DNA of 64,000 nucleotides from Chitinophaga filiformis (GCF_023100805.1 NZ_CP095855.1:1777001-1841000); one strand, 5' to 3'. Shown: positions 38,668-47,937, counted from the first letter of the stretch. Program-made: numbers and translations. The notes: generated by a model from the letters alone, not told the origin.

Positions 38668-38753
38668 CCTACCTACAGGCTCTTTTCTATAGCATTACGG
38701 GCACTGTTCTATAGCGAACGCTATAGAATAGTAGGATAAATGTAGGCCTGTAG
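38668..38753. promoter_or_regulatory. TTCTATAGC half-site array within nested inverted repeats
   Basis: TTCTATAGC occurs as a direct repeat at 38686-38694 and 38707-38715, 21 bp apart, and the second copy forms a perfect palindrome with CGCTATAGAA (38719-38728). Outside this, TCCTAC (38668-38673)/GTAGGA (38731-38736) and CTACAGGC (38674-38681)/GCCTGTAG (38746-38753) are further inverted pairs. It may be a LytTR-type binding site or a small mobile or structured element. Apart from this and the hairpin at 38859 and a TTAAC pair at 39026, nothing was found in 38453-39345. Confidence 0.45.
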
Positions 38754-38858
38754 CGCCTTTAGGTAGTTATCAGCAGGATACTCGCGCCCTGTTTGCACAC
38801 TGATTGTGCTCTTGTGTTTAAAATTCCGCTAACCAGACCTGGAGAAGGGAAAAAAAGA

Positions 38859-38884
38859 GCCCTTACCAACTGATGGGTAAGGGC
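38859..38884 (-). terminator. orphan terminator-like hairpin, minus strand
   Basis: GCCCTTACC (38859-38867) pairs with GGTAAGGGC (38876-38884). A run of A (38850-38857) on the left would be a U-tract only for minus-strand transcription, yet no minus-strand gene lies upstream of it. It may end an unannotated transcript. Confidence 0.4.
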
Positions 38885-39345
38885 CCCTGAACATTCACAT
38901 GTCAACCGTTGCGGATTTCAGAATGGCAAGAATATCGATAAACCGCAACAAAATAAAATATTTGATAATCAGTACTAAAAAGGGTTATTTATATCAAAAC
39001 TAGAGATAATATTTTGAATCCATGGTTAACCGATTGTTAAGGACACCTCACTTTTTAGATATCATCGACGGACTTACAACTTGTTTCAGAACCTTACATA
39101 ACATGACTGGTTTTTCAGTATTTACCTGTAAATTGCTGACATAAATTACTCCGCGTTACACCTATGTCAAACTCTTCCGTGGCCAGATATCCGGCTTTTC
39201 GTTATGGGATATTTTTAATATTGAATAATTTGCTTATTAGTATTTATTGAAAAATCATATACTTATCCGATTGACTACTGCTGGTATTTGTATCAAATTT
39301 GTTTCGGTATGTGAAACCATGAAATCTAGCCAGTTTTAACATATT

Positions 39346-40023
39346 GTGGCCATACTTTTAGACGATCACCAGTACTTGCAGTTACCGAAGGAGGTTTCGC
39401 AACATTTCAAACCCAAAAAGAACATTATGAAAAATGTGAGGCGTAACAGCGCTGGGCAGACTGATGAAGCTGATGCATTAGATGCGGAAGGACAGGGCGA
39501 AGCCAAACAACTTATCCAACAGTTAGCGAAAGATATAAGCAACATCGTATTCATGGACATGGATATTCCGGGATTAACGCCTACAGAGGCGGCCGGTATA
39601 TTAAAGGCAGCTTACCCTGACATGAATATCATACTGTTCACCGCCCAGGGCAATGAATTTTCAGTAGCCAACGTTCATCCCCGTAACATATCACCGAACC
39701 CTCCGGCCTCCCTGACCTCTTTCTTTTCCCAGGTATATGAAGCTGCCATGCAGACCAACATCCTTGCGGTGCAAAAGGTACTGGCCTTTTTTAACCGTAA
39801 GACGGCGGGCAGTCACGAGCATCGTTATGGCCTGTCGCCCCGTGAGCTCGAAGTACTCGATTGTCTTGTAAATGGAGACACCTATAAAAAAATAGCCGAA
39901 CATTGCCACATCAGCGTAGGCACCGTACGCTCGCACATTATGAATATCTATCGCAAGCTGGATGTAAATTCCCGTTCCGGCGCCATCGTTAAAGCTATGC
40001 AGGAAAGGCTGGTAGGTAGCTGA
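39346..40023 (+). CDS. LuxR/NarL-type regulator with atypical receiver domain
   Basis: A 225-aa protein. The C-terminal LuxR HTH is typical: YGLSPRELEVLDCLVNGDTY and HISVGTVRSHIMNIYRKLDV. The N-terminal part resembles a receiver: acidic pair in VAILLDDHQ, phosphoacceptor-like Asp in NIVFMDMDIPGLTP, and Thr-like site in NIILFTAQGNE. However, the region between the acidic pair and the phosphoacceptor is polar and low-complexity (GQTDEADALDAEGQGEAK), and the conserved Lys is absent (HPRNISPNPPAS instead). The start is GTG at 39346 with a stop three codons upstream. It lies 313 bp before susC and may control it. No histidine kinase adjoins. Confidence 0.75.
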   Translation: MAILLDDHQYLQLPKEVSQHFKPKKNIMKNVRRNSAGQTDEADALDAEGQGEAKQLIQQLAKDISNIVFMDMDIPGLTPTEAAGILKAAYPDMNIILFTAQGNEFSVANVHPRNISPNPPASLTSFFSQVYEAAMQTNILAVQKVLAFFNRKTAGSHEHRYGLSPRELEVLDCLVNGDTYKKIAEHCHISVGTVRSHIMNIYRKLDVNSRSGAIVKAMQERLVGS

Positions 40024-40336
40024 GCCTGTCCGATTCCCCACCCATAACTTTTTATTCCCCTGTTTTGTTATCTAACTGGAACATGCTATTTTCGACCAGA
40101 CCTTATTGTCTATAGCAGCTGCTTGTCACCACGTGTTATTTAAGAATTTGCACTAACCCGCAGTACCCGTAGCATATAATCCGTGTATTGTACAGCGGTC
40201 GTTGTCCGTTTACCCATACCTCATTGTCTCATCATCTAAACTTCATATTTCGCCAGAGAACCTGAATTTTTTGAATACTTAACTATCGAATGGCATCACA
40301 GAAATTGATCAAACCCAAGCAACAAAAATCATCGTT

Positions 40337-43300
40337 ATGAGCATTAATGGTACAAACAAAGCTGGTGTATTGCTGCTATTTGCCCTTTTTACGGCCTTTC
40401 CGGCTGTGGCACAGCAGTCGTCTGCCCCGGCAGAGGGAGCTGCCTCATCTACCCCCAACAGTAGACCGGCAGAACAGGAAGGACCTGTAAGAGGGACAGT
40501 AAAAGACAACAACGGCGTAGGCCTCATAGGAGTGACCATCCGCGTTAAGGGTACCAGTACCGGTACCACCTCGGGCCCCGATGGGATTTTCTCTATCAAT
40601 CTGCCGGCAGGAAAAGATACACTCGTCTTTTCCTACCTGGGGTATATAAGCCAGGAAGTAAAGGCAGGAACATCGCCCCTGAATATTATTCTCCGTTCTT
40701 CTGAAAGCCAGCTGGAACAGGTGGTGGTAATAGGATATGGCACCCAGCGTAAAAAAGACCTCACAGGTTCTATTTCTTCCGTTAAAGGAGAGGACCTGTT
40801 AACCCAGCCGGTACAAACGGTCACACAGGCGGCTCAGGGCCGTATTGCCGGTGTACAGGTCATCTCTTCCGGGCAACCTAACTCCCAGCCACAGATCAGG
40901 GTGCGTGGTACGGGATCGGTACTGGCGGGCGCTAACCCCTTGTACGTGGTAGACGGCGTATTGACAGATGATATCCGCAATATTGCTACTGCAGATATCT
41001 TAACCATGGACGTGCTGAAAGACGCTTCTGCGGCTATCTATGGTGTGCGTGCTGCCAATGGTGTTATCATTATCACTACCCGTAAGGGGAAGGCGGGAGC
41101 TGCCCAGGTAAGGTATGATGCGAACGTGGGCTTCCGGGAAGCATCCAACCTGGTGAAGATGGCCAGCCGTGAGCAGTACATAGACTACCTGGCCGATGCT
41201 TCGCCCAGTAAAGACCCTGTGAACAACCCTTATGTTTACAGCGGTACCACCAACTGGTATAACGAAGTGCTCAGAAAGGCCTTCCAGATGAATCACAACA
41301 TCTCTGTGTCGGGCGGCTCAGAGAAAAGCACTTATTACTTAAGCGGAGGTTATATACAGGAAGATGGTATTATCACTACCAACAACTTCAAACGCTTCAC
41401 CTTCAGGGCCAACAATGAGATCAATATCACCGACCAGCTGCGCTTTACCGCCCAGCTTTCGTATTCCCGCGCTACCTCCCGCGATGTAGAGCTGGGAGAT
41501 ACCTACCGGAACGTTTACAGGGCTGCGCCCATTGTCAAGGCGATGGAAGGCGGCAGGTATGGTAACACCTCCGGCTGGGCTAACGTAGGTAACCCCCTCC
41601 TCTCGCTCAACAAAAGAAATGACGGCCGCCAGGAAAACCGGCTGCAGGGTAATGTAGCCCTGGAATATTCCCCGGTTTCTTTCCTGAAATTCCGTTCCGG
41701 CTTTAATGCCGACCTGAAATATGGGAACGACCGGATCTATGCCTACCAGTACCTTAACGACGATAAGACCTTCCTGGTGGCCGGTGGTAACCAGCAAAAC
41801 CAGGAAAGCCGCCTCACCCGCGAAGAATACCGTTCACAGGGCTGGATATGGGACAATACCATCACTTTTGACAAGACCTTCAACAAACACTCCCTGACGG
41901 TACTGGCAGGTTCCGTAACGGAAGGCTTCTATAGCACATCCCTGAAAGGTGTGCGTATCAATGTGCCGGAAAGTGAAGATCTCTGGTACCTGGACCTGGG
42001 CGATCCCAATGTGCAATCCACCCTCGCGAACGTAGGAGATAAATATGCCCGTCAGTCATTTGTAGGACGTATCAACTACGGCTATGATGGCCGCTACCTG
42101 CTGAGTGCTTCCCTCCGTGCAGACGGTAGCTCCAAGTTCAGTGACCGCTGGGGATACTTTCCTACAGTAGGACTGGGCTGGGTGATCTCTGAGGAAGGCT
42201 TCATGAAAGGCAATGGTGTTTTTGATTACCTGAAACTGCGTGGTACCTGGGGAAAACTGGGGAATGACAATATACCCACCAATGCCTACATCGCGGTGAC
42301 CAGTGTGGATGCTCCCTATGTATTTGGCGGTATTGTGAACATCGGTGGCGCCCTGAAAGAGATCAAAGACCCTTTCCTGAAATGGGAGGCTACCACCCAG
42401 TATGATGTCGGTCTGGAATTCACCCTGCTGAAGAACAAGTTGAGCGGCGAGGTGGACTACTACAGTAAAAAGACAACAGATGCGCTGGTGATTGTCAATA
42501 CGCCGGCAATACTTGGTGACCAGGATAATTCCTTCATCACTAACGCGGCCTCTTTTAAGAACCAGGGCTGGGAGATCTCCCTTAACTGGAAGGATAAGAT
42601 AACCGATGACCTGAGCTATAATATCGGGGGTAATATCACCTTTAACACGAACGAGCTGACAGGCCTTAATGGCGGGCAGGCCTTACTCGGTGGTAATGTT
42701 GGTCAGCAGAGTTTTGTGACCCGTACCGACAACGGGCATCCTGTGGGTAGTTTCTATGTCAGGGATGCTATTGGCGTGTTCAGGGACCAGGCGGAAATAG
42801 ATAACTACAAGGGCACCAATGGCAATGTGCTCCAGCCGGGCGCCGCTCCGGGTGATCTGAAATACAGGGATGTGGATGGCGACGGAGATATTGACGATAA
42901 TGACAAGATCTACGCAGGTTCCTTCCAGCCTAAATGTTTCTTCGGATTTAACCTTGGTCTCAATTACAAAGGTTTTGACCTGAGTGCCAATTTCTATGGC
43001 AACGCCGGCAACAAGATCTATAACGGTAAAAAGGCATTCCGTTTTGACCCGGCAGACAATATTGAGGCTGACTATGCTGAAAAGCGCTGGAAGGCCAACC
43101 GCCCCTCATCCACTGATCCGCGGCTTATTCAGTCCAATACGCCTGCATCTACCTATTTCGTGGAATCGGGTACTTACCTGCGCCTTAACAACCTGATGCT
43201 GGGATATACTTTCGCCGCCAGATCTATGAAGGCGATCGGGATCAGCAGCTTCCGCGTGTATGCCACTTCACAGAACCTTTTCACACTGAAGAAGTTTAGT

Positions 43301-43444
43301 GGCTTCAGTCCGGAATTGCCCGGTGGTACTATTGACGATGCCAATGCCACCAACAACAAAAGCGGTATCCTCGATGCCGGTATTGAACTGAGCGCTTATC
43401 CAACCACCCGCACTTTTGCGCTGGGCGTTAATGTCACATTTTAA
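40337..43444 (+). CDS. SusC/RagA family TonB-linked outer-membrane protein
   Basis: A 1035-aa outer-membrane transporter for glycans or other large substrates. Signal peptide (about 1-26, FPAVAQQ), a linker rich in Ala/Ser/Pro, a carboxypeptidase-D-regulatory-like domain (about 50-130: VRGTVKDNNGVGLIGVTIRV, FSYLGYISQEV), the SusC signature GYGTQRKKDLTGSISSVKGE, a plug (about 140-260) and a large barrel ending ALGVNVTF. Paired with SusD 12 bp downstream. No glycoside hydrolase is encoded in the same unit, so the substrate is unknown. 40024-40336 holds no clear promoter. Confidence 0.97.
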   Translation: MSINGTNKAGVLLLFALFTAFPAVAQQSSAPAEGAASSTPNSRPAEQEGPVRGTVKDNNGVGLIGVTIRVKGTSTGTTSGPDGIFSINLPAGKDTLVFSYLGYISQEVKAGTSPLNIILRSSESQLEQVVVIGYGTQRKKDLTGSISSVKGEDLLTQPVQTVTQAAQGRIAGVQVISSGQPNSQPQIRVRGTGSVLAGANPLYVVDGVLTDDIRNIATADILTMDVLKDASAAIYGVRAANGVIIITTRKGKAGAAQVRYDANVGFREASNLVKMASREQYIDYLADASPSKDPVNNPYVYSGTTNWYNEVLRKAFQMNHNISVSGGSEKSTYYLSGGYIQEDGIITTNNFKRFTFRANNEINITDQLRFTAQLSYSRATSRDVELGDTYRNVYRAAPIVKAMEGGRYGNTSGWANVGNPLLSLNKRNDGRQENRLQGNVALEYSPVSFLKFRSGFNADLKYGNDRIYAYQYLNDDKTFLVAGGNQQNQESRLTREEYRSQGWIWDNTITFDKTFNKHSLTVLAGSVTEGFYSTSLKGVRINVPESEDLWYLDLGDPNVQSTLANVGDKYARQSFVGRINYGYDGRYLLSASLRADGSSKFSDRWGYFPTVGLGWVISEEGFMKGNGVFDYLKLRGTWGKLGNDNIPTNAYIAVTSVDAPYVFGGIVNIGGALKEIKDPFLKWEATTQYDVGLEFTLLKNKLSGEVDYYSKKTTDALVIVNTPAILGDQDNSFITNAASFKNQGWEISLNWKDKITDDLSYNIGGNITFNTNELTGLNGGQALLGGNVGQQSFVTRTDNGHPVGSFYVRDAIGVFRDQAEIDNYKGTNGNVLQPGAAPGDLKYRDVDGDGDIDDNDKIYAGSFQPKCFFGFNLGLNYKGFDLSANFYGNAGNKIYNGKKAFRFDPADNIEADYAEKRWKANRPSSTDPRLIQSNTPASTYFVESGTYLRLNNLMLGYTFAARSMKAIGISSFRVYATSQNLFTLKKFSGFSPELPGGTIDDANATNNKSGILDAGIELSAYPTTRTFALGVNVTF

Positions 43445-43456
43445 AAACGGAACAAA

Positions 43457-44977
43457 ATGAATCTTATACGCAAGCATAAAACGATCTGTTGCTGTCTCAT
43501 GACGGCACTGTTGACCAGCATCACATCCTGCAGTAATTACCTGGATGTAAAACCTCAGGGACAGCTGGACCAGGAGGCTTCCGCCCTGGACCCTGCTACC
43601 GCGCAAAAATTGGTGGTAGGTGTGTACAACACTATGTGGGAAGGGGATATGCATGGCTTTGCCTATGTGCAGATGACAAACATTGCCTCTGATGATGCAG
43701 ATAAAGGCAGTAATCCCGGTGATGATCTGCCTAACTCGGGGGCTATTGACAACCTCACGATGGATGCTTCGGTGAATACGCTGAACAGCATCTGGCGACT
43801 TTTCTTCCTGGGTGTTTCACGCGCCAATCAGGCCCTGTCTTCGCTGGAATCAAGTACGCTGGATGCAACAATGAAAAATCAGCTGATAGGAGAAGTGCGT
43901 TTCCTGCGGGCTTATTTCTATTTTGACCTGGTGCGTTTCTTTGGAGGCGTGCCTAAAATTGACAGGGTGATCACACCCCAGGAAGCAGGCAGCGCTGCGT
44001 TTCAAACCAGGGCCAGTGTCGATGAGATCTATGCTTTGATCATCGAAGACCTTGAATATGCACTGGCTAATGTGGCTACCAAGGGGGCGGCCAATTCAGC
44101 GGCTGGCAGGGCCTCAAAGGGGGCTGCCGCCGGTATGCTGGCCAAGGTGATGTTGTACCGTCAGAACTGGCAGCGGGCATTCAGCCTTACAGATTCCATC
44201 ATCACGCAGAAGGTAGGCGCCTATGGTTTACTGGACAGCTATTTTGAGATCTGGCGTGAAACGGGGGCCAATAGTAAGGAATCCCTGTTTGAGGTACAGA
44301 CCGGGATCAATTCCGCCTGTGAAGCGGCTATTGCCAACTACGCAGAATGCCAGGCTCCCCGTGCTGGTGGTAAATTTGGATGGGCTGACCTTGGCTGGGG
44401 ATTTGGTACCCCATCTCAAAGCCTCGTGGACGAGTATGACGATGGCGATCTCAGGGAGGGGGCTACCATTATTTTCATCAATCCGAACGGCACCTTCCTG
44501 TGGGATGGTTTCCGCATACCCAGCCGGGACAGTGTGGAAAGTGCACGCTATAATTACAAATCCTATCATAGCCAGGCTGCCGAATCCAACTGCGGTAACA
44601 GGGGACGCCTGCCGAAGAACCTGCGTATATTGCGGTATGGAGAGATCCTGCTGATCCATGCAGAAGCAGCGCTGGCTTTAGGTAATCCCGGTGCGGCAAT
44701 AGCCGATATCAACGCATTACATCCACGTGCCGGCTTAGGCCCTGTCAGCAGCGTGACCAGGGAGTCTATCTGGCATGAAAGGAGAGTGGAACTGGCCATG
44801 GAGCATGACCGCTTCTTTGACCTGATGAGGCAGAATGCACTGGCGCCCGGACGGGCAGCAGCAGCGTTTGCCGCTCATGGCAAAACATTTGCGGATAAAA
44901 ACAGGGTGTTCCCGATTCCACAGCGTCAGATTGACCTGGGAGGTGGCAACCTGAAACAGAACGATGGTTATAATTGA
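43457..44977 (+). CDS. SusD/RagB family surface lipoprotein
   Basis: A 506-aa outer-membrane lipoprotein that lids the SusC channel and binds substrate. The lipoprotein signal ends at the Cys in LTSITSCSNYLDVKP (about residue 25). TPR-like helices and the SusD segments EVRFLRAYFYFDLVRFFGG, LLIHAEAALALGNPGAAIAD and SIWHERRVELAMEHDRFFDL are typical, with the terminal IPQRQIDLGGGNLKQNDGY. Directly follows susC; a strong terminator closes the pair. Confidence 0.97.
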   Translation: MNLIRKHKTICCCLMTALLTSITSCSNYLDVKPQGQLDQEASALDPATAQKLVVGVYNTMWEGDMHGFAYVQMTNIASDDADKGSNPGDDLPNSGAIDNLTMDASVNTLNSIWRLFFLGVSRANQALSSLESSTLDATMKNQLIGEVRFLRAYFYFDLVRFFGGVPKIDRVITPQEAGSAAFQTRASVDEIYALIIEDLEYALANVATKGAANSAAGRASKGAAAGMLAKVMLYRQNWQRAFSLTDSIITQKVGAYGLLDSYFEIWRETGANSKESLFEVQTGINSACEAAIANYAECQAPRAGGKFGWADLGWGFGTPSQSLVDEYDDGDLREGATIIFINPNGTFLWDGFRIPSRDSVESARYNYKSYHSQAAESNCGNRGRLPKNLRILRYGEILLIHAEAALALGNPGAAIADINALHPRAGLGPVSSVTRESIWHERRVELAMEHDRFFDLMRQNALAPGRAAAAFAAHGKTFADKNRVFPIPQRQIDLGGGNLKQNDGYN

Positions 44978-44997
44978 TTAATTCGGCTATAAAGATG

Positions 44998-45024
44998 CGC
45001 CCCGTTTTCTACGGGGCGTTTTTT
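44998..45024 (+). terminator. terminator after susD
   Basis: CGCCCCGT (44998-45005) and ACGGGGCG (45011-45018) with a TTTCT loop, then six T (45019-45024). It touches the stop of the convergent gene ending at 45023. Confidence 0.85.
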
Positions 45025-45682
45025 ATTGCCAGAATCCCTGGGCCTTGATCTGCTGGGCGCCCAGCCTTTTAAGCAGTTTCCTTACCTGCACCACCATGGG
45101 AATATGCCCGGCCACATAGAATGTTGTATCGTGCATGGGAAGGGGCTGTTGCAACAACCAGCGCTCTATGCCCGTAATGTGGTCATACGTGGTCATAATT
45201 GGCATATTCAATATTTTGGCGGGTAATGCGTGCTGATGACTGATAAGGGCGTGTAAAGGCTGTTGTGGCCCTTTACGGTGGTACAGGGAAGTGAACTGCC
45301 CGATGGCGCTGGCGTCGCCTATCCCTACCAGGTGTGCCGAGGCTGTCGGCTGATGAATGCCGCCTCCGGGGCCAACGTACATCAGGGTTTGCCCGGGCTG
45401 CAGTTGCCTGGCCCACCTGCTGCCCTGACCATCGTGGCCAACATCTATGAGCAGGATACCTTGTTTATTGGCGTCATCCCATTGTGCCAGCGTATAGTCG
45501 CGCAAGTGAGACTTCGCTGTTTCAACTTTCAGGTGCTGACAACTGCGCCATTTCTCAAAGTGAGGCATGTGTAGTTTAAGGGCGATCAGGTTATCCGTAA
45601 TATATTCCGCGGCTATAACATGCGCGGTTTTTCCTAACCGCGACATCAGGAATGCCGAGGCTTTTTCTTTCAGGTATGACAT
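45023..45682 (-). CDS. siderophore-interacting protein (FAD-binding reductase)
   Basis: A 219-aa member of the SIP/ViuB family, cytoplasmic flavoproteins that reduce ferric siderophores to release iron. Recognisable are LRDYTLAQWD for FAD binding, DVGHDGQGSRWARQLQPGQT, MYVGPGGGIHQP, HLVGIGDASAIGQFTSL and the C-terminal GHIPMVVQVRKLLKRLGAQQ with GFWQ at the end. Somewhat shorter than the proteobacterial members (about 250-270 aa). The AraC-type gene ends 39 bp upstream on the same strand, suggesting an operon. Confidence 0.88.
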   Translation of the reverse strand: MSYLKEKASAFLMSRLGKTAHVIAAEYITDNLIALKLHMPHFEKWRSCQHLKVETAKSHLRDYTLAQWDDANKQGILLIDVGHDGQGSRWARQLQPGQTLMYVGPGGGIHQPTASAHLVGIGDASAIGQFTSLYHRKGPQQPLHALISHQHALPAKILNMPIMTTYDHITGIERWLLQQPLPMHDTTFYVAGHIPMVVQVRKLLKRLGAQQIKAQGFWQ

Positions 45683-45721
45683 AGTACAAAACTAAAGGCG
45701 TGTGTGTGGCTGGTATTTATA

Positions 45722-46582
45722 TTATTCCGGGTTAGATAGATACTTTTCCCGGGCATTCTCTCTGAAGGCGGCAGGAGTGAAGCCTGTATGCAGTTTGAAG
45801 AAGCGGTTGAAATAAGATACTTCATTGAACTGCAGATGCCAGGCAATTTCTTTAATGCTCTCTTTGGCATGTAACAGCAGGCGTTTCGCTTCGAGTATAC
45901 GTCGCTCGCTGATGTGTGCAGAAACGGTTTGCCCTGTATGTTGTTTTACCACTTCATTCAGATGATCGGCAGAGACATGCATGGCGCTGGCGTATTGTGC
46001 CGGTTTGGTCCACTCAATGAAATGCCTGGACAGTAATTCCCGGTAGCGTATCAGCAGGGCGGGGCCTGCCTGTGCATTGGGCGTGGCATGACGGTGAAAG
46101 AGCATGATCAGCAGCGCCAGGTAATGTTGTAACATTGCCACATATTGTGGTAAGCGCGCAGTATATTCTTTTTCCAGCTGGCTGAATAGCTGGATAACGT
46201 GCTGCAGGTCTGCTTCCGGCAGGTGAACAGGATCTGTTGGCTCATGCGGCAATACCGTCTGCATCGGCAGCAGGAAATCCGCTGTAAATACGATTACATA
46301 ACCATCACTCCCATAGCCGTCTATCGCCATTGCCTGGTGTACCTGCCCGGGAATGAGGAGCATCATTTCTCCCGCTTTTATGGTGACCTGCTTAAAGTCC
46401 AGCATATGAGTGGTCGTGCCTTCCAGGCAAAGCCCGAGCATGTAGAAATTGTGGCGGTGCAGATGCATCATTCTTTCATCCTTCCCTACGTCAGACGATA
46501 GCTTTTCTATCATGAAGGGAATACCTGCCGGGGAAATATTCTCCAACTTGTAAGAAGTGATAAAAGGGATGGGAGCAGACAT
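45722..46582 (-). CDS. AraC family transcriptional regulator
   Basis: A 286-aa regulator with an N-terminal cupin-like sensor (HRHNFYMLGLCLEGTTTHML, GEMMLLIPGQVHQAM) and a C-terminal double HTH (AMHVSADHLNEVVKQHTGQT and EIAWHLQFNEVSYFNRFFK, then HTGFTPAAFRE). Upstream of and co-directional with the siderophore-interacting protein gene, so it may regulate iron-siderophore use. The effector is unknown. Divergent from the small gene at 46725. Confidence 0.93.
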   Translation of the reverse strand: MSAPIPFITSYKLENISPAGIPFMIEKLSSDVGKDERMMHLHRHNFYMLGLCLEGTTTHMLDFKQVTIKAGEMMLLIPGQVHQAMAIDGYGSDGYVIVFTADFLLPMQTVLPHEPTDPVHLPEADLQHVIQLFSQLEKEYTARLPQYVAMLQHYLALLIMLFHRHATPNAQAGPALLIRYRELLSRHFIEWTKPAQYASAMHVSADHLNEVVKQHTGQTVSAHISERRILEAKRLLLHAKESIKEIAWHLQFNEVSYFNRFFKLHTGFTPAAFRENAREKYLSNPE

Positions 46583-46724
46583 GATATAATTGTTTCCAGG
46601 AATGTAGACGGATGAAAAAGGGATAAATTGTATGGGCGCACAATAAAAAAAATATCTCCAACCCCTTGTTTATTAATTATATTATGAATAAATTTATATG
46701 CCTATGCAAAAAAACACATAACCT

Positions 46725-46961
46725 ATGAAATGGATTGAAGAACTTAATGTAATCTACCAAAAGCTGGGAGCTGTTGGTTTTGAAGAAGTCAAAAAAGAGA
46801 TCTTAAAGGCCCAGATGAGTGGCCATGGAGGAGAAACCTACTACCTCGTTCTGCAACAACTCATTATGATCAAAAAAGACAATGTCAAGATCTACGAACT
46901 GATCAAAGGAGAAGTAGAAAGTATCATTCACTTCAGCAAGCACATGATCCACCTGAACTGA
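46725..46961 (+). CDS. hypothetical protein, 78 aa
   Basis: A small charged protein, probably helical (MKWIEELNVIYQKLGAVGFE, then EVKKEILKAQMSGHGGETYY). No signal peptide, membrane segment or known domain was recognised. The initiation region is A-rich as is common in this phylum. It ends one base before the stop of the convergent sigma-like/TPR gene. Likely real from its codon usage and clean spacing, but the function is unknown. Confidence 0.55.
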   Translation: MKWIEELNVIYQKLGAVGFEEVKKEILKAQMSGHGGETYYLVLQQLIMIKKDNVKIYELIKGEVESIIHFSKHMIHLN

Positions 46962-46962
46962 C

Positions 46963-47937
46963 CTAGTAGGACAGTTCCTCTTTGAGCCTTGCTGCTTTCC
47001 AGTAAATAGGGGCATTTTCCGGAATTTTAAGCACCCATTCCAGGCATTGCTGCTTATCTCTTTCACGGATATAACTTAATGCCATATAGAAAGCGGCATC
47101 ATAGCGGAAGGGAGAATGACTGTTGAATACTATCTGAAGATCTTTACGCGCTTCCACGAGATTACCCTCGTCTACAAGGCTGACTCCCCTGTAGTAACGG
47201 GCTGTTGAATTTAAGGAGTCCCTAACTATTACCTGATTAAGCAGGCCAATCGCTTTATTGAAATGACCATGATTGAAGGCTGCTGCTGCCTGATGCATAA
47301 GTAATGCGGTATCCTGTTCTGTTGCCAGATGATTGGAATGTACCATCTCCGTTCCCGAGAACTGACGGTAGATGTCCTTATGCCAGGGGCTGACAAACAA
47401 CAGGCCCGCCATGCCGGCGCCTATAATTGCCGTTATGATCACGTAGATGCTTACTTTTTTATTAGGGCCATCTTTGGTATGAAACCAGCGTTCCCGCTGG
47501 TCGGCGATTATTTCTTCCAGTTCTTCCCTGGTATTGTCCGCGCCTTGCCTGACGTGGGGTGCAGCTAATGCTGCTTCGATGTATTTGATATGCTGTTCGT
47601 CAAGGCCTGGGGCGGGCGCTACCGGATGGAAGGACATAGCCTTACCGGGCTCTTTCTGCATGAGGTCCTGCTTCCATTTCAGTTGACAGGCATACAGGAA
47701 AAAAGGCTCGAAGTGATTGGTCAGGGTTAATTTATGAAGATGGGCATAGTCGTATATCGCCATCAGCACATCTTCGAATACATTGGCTGCTTCCTTTATA
47801 TTGCCTCCCCAGCCTGTTACCATATGTTTCACCTTACGGGCGAAGCGCTTGTAAATGGCGTCTACAATGGCAGGGGAGCTGTCTAGCAAACCATCAATAT
47901 ATTCATCGTCATTATTTATTATCCGGCTGGAAACCAT
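46963..47937 (-). CDS. sigma-70 region-2-like / transmembrane / TPR protein
   Basis: A 324-aa protein of unusual make-up. Residues about 10-95 (EYIDGLLDSSPAIVDAIYKR, NIKEAANVFEDVLMAIYDYA, FFLYACQLKWKQDL) match region 2 of Bacteroidota ECF sigma factors. No region 4 HTH follows; instead there is a linker, one membrane helix (about 163-182, SIYVIITAIIGAGMAGLLFV) and C-terminal TPR-like repeats (about 205-320, LLMHQAAAAFNHGHFNKAIG, LNSTARYYRGVSLVDEGNL). It is not a normal sigma factor. TATTTTTG on the minus strand at 47992-47999 may be its -7 box. The role could be a membrane-held regulator or adaptor; unknown. Confidence 0.65.
   Translation of the reverse strand: MVSSRIINNDDEYIDGLLDSSPAIVDAIYKRFARKVKHMVTGWGGNIKEAANVFEDVLMAIYDYAHLHKLTLTNHFEPFFLYACQLKWKQDLMQKEPGKAMSFHPVAPAPGLDEQHIKYIEAALAAPHVRQGADNTREELEEIIADQRERWFHTKDGPNKKVSIYVIITAIIGAGMAGLLFVSPWHKDIYRQFSGTEMVHSNHLATEQDTALLMHQAAAAFNHGHFNKAIGLLNQVIVRDSLNSTARYYRGVSLVDEGNLVEARKDLQIVFNSHSPFRYDAAFYMALSYIRERDKQQCLEWVLKIPENAPIYWKAARLKEELSY

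Noticed and set aside
45687..45694. TAGTTTTG box directly before the siderophore-interacting protein start
   Set aside because: No -33 element, and it would give a leaderless transcript; the gene is more likely in an operon with the AraC gene.
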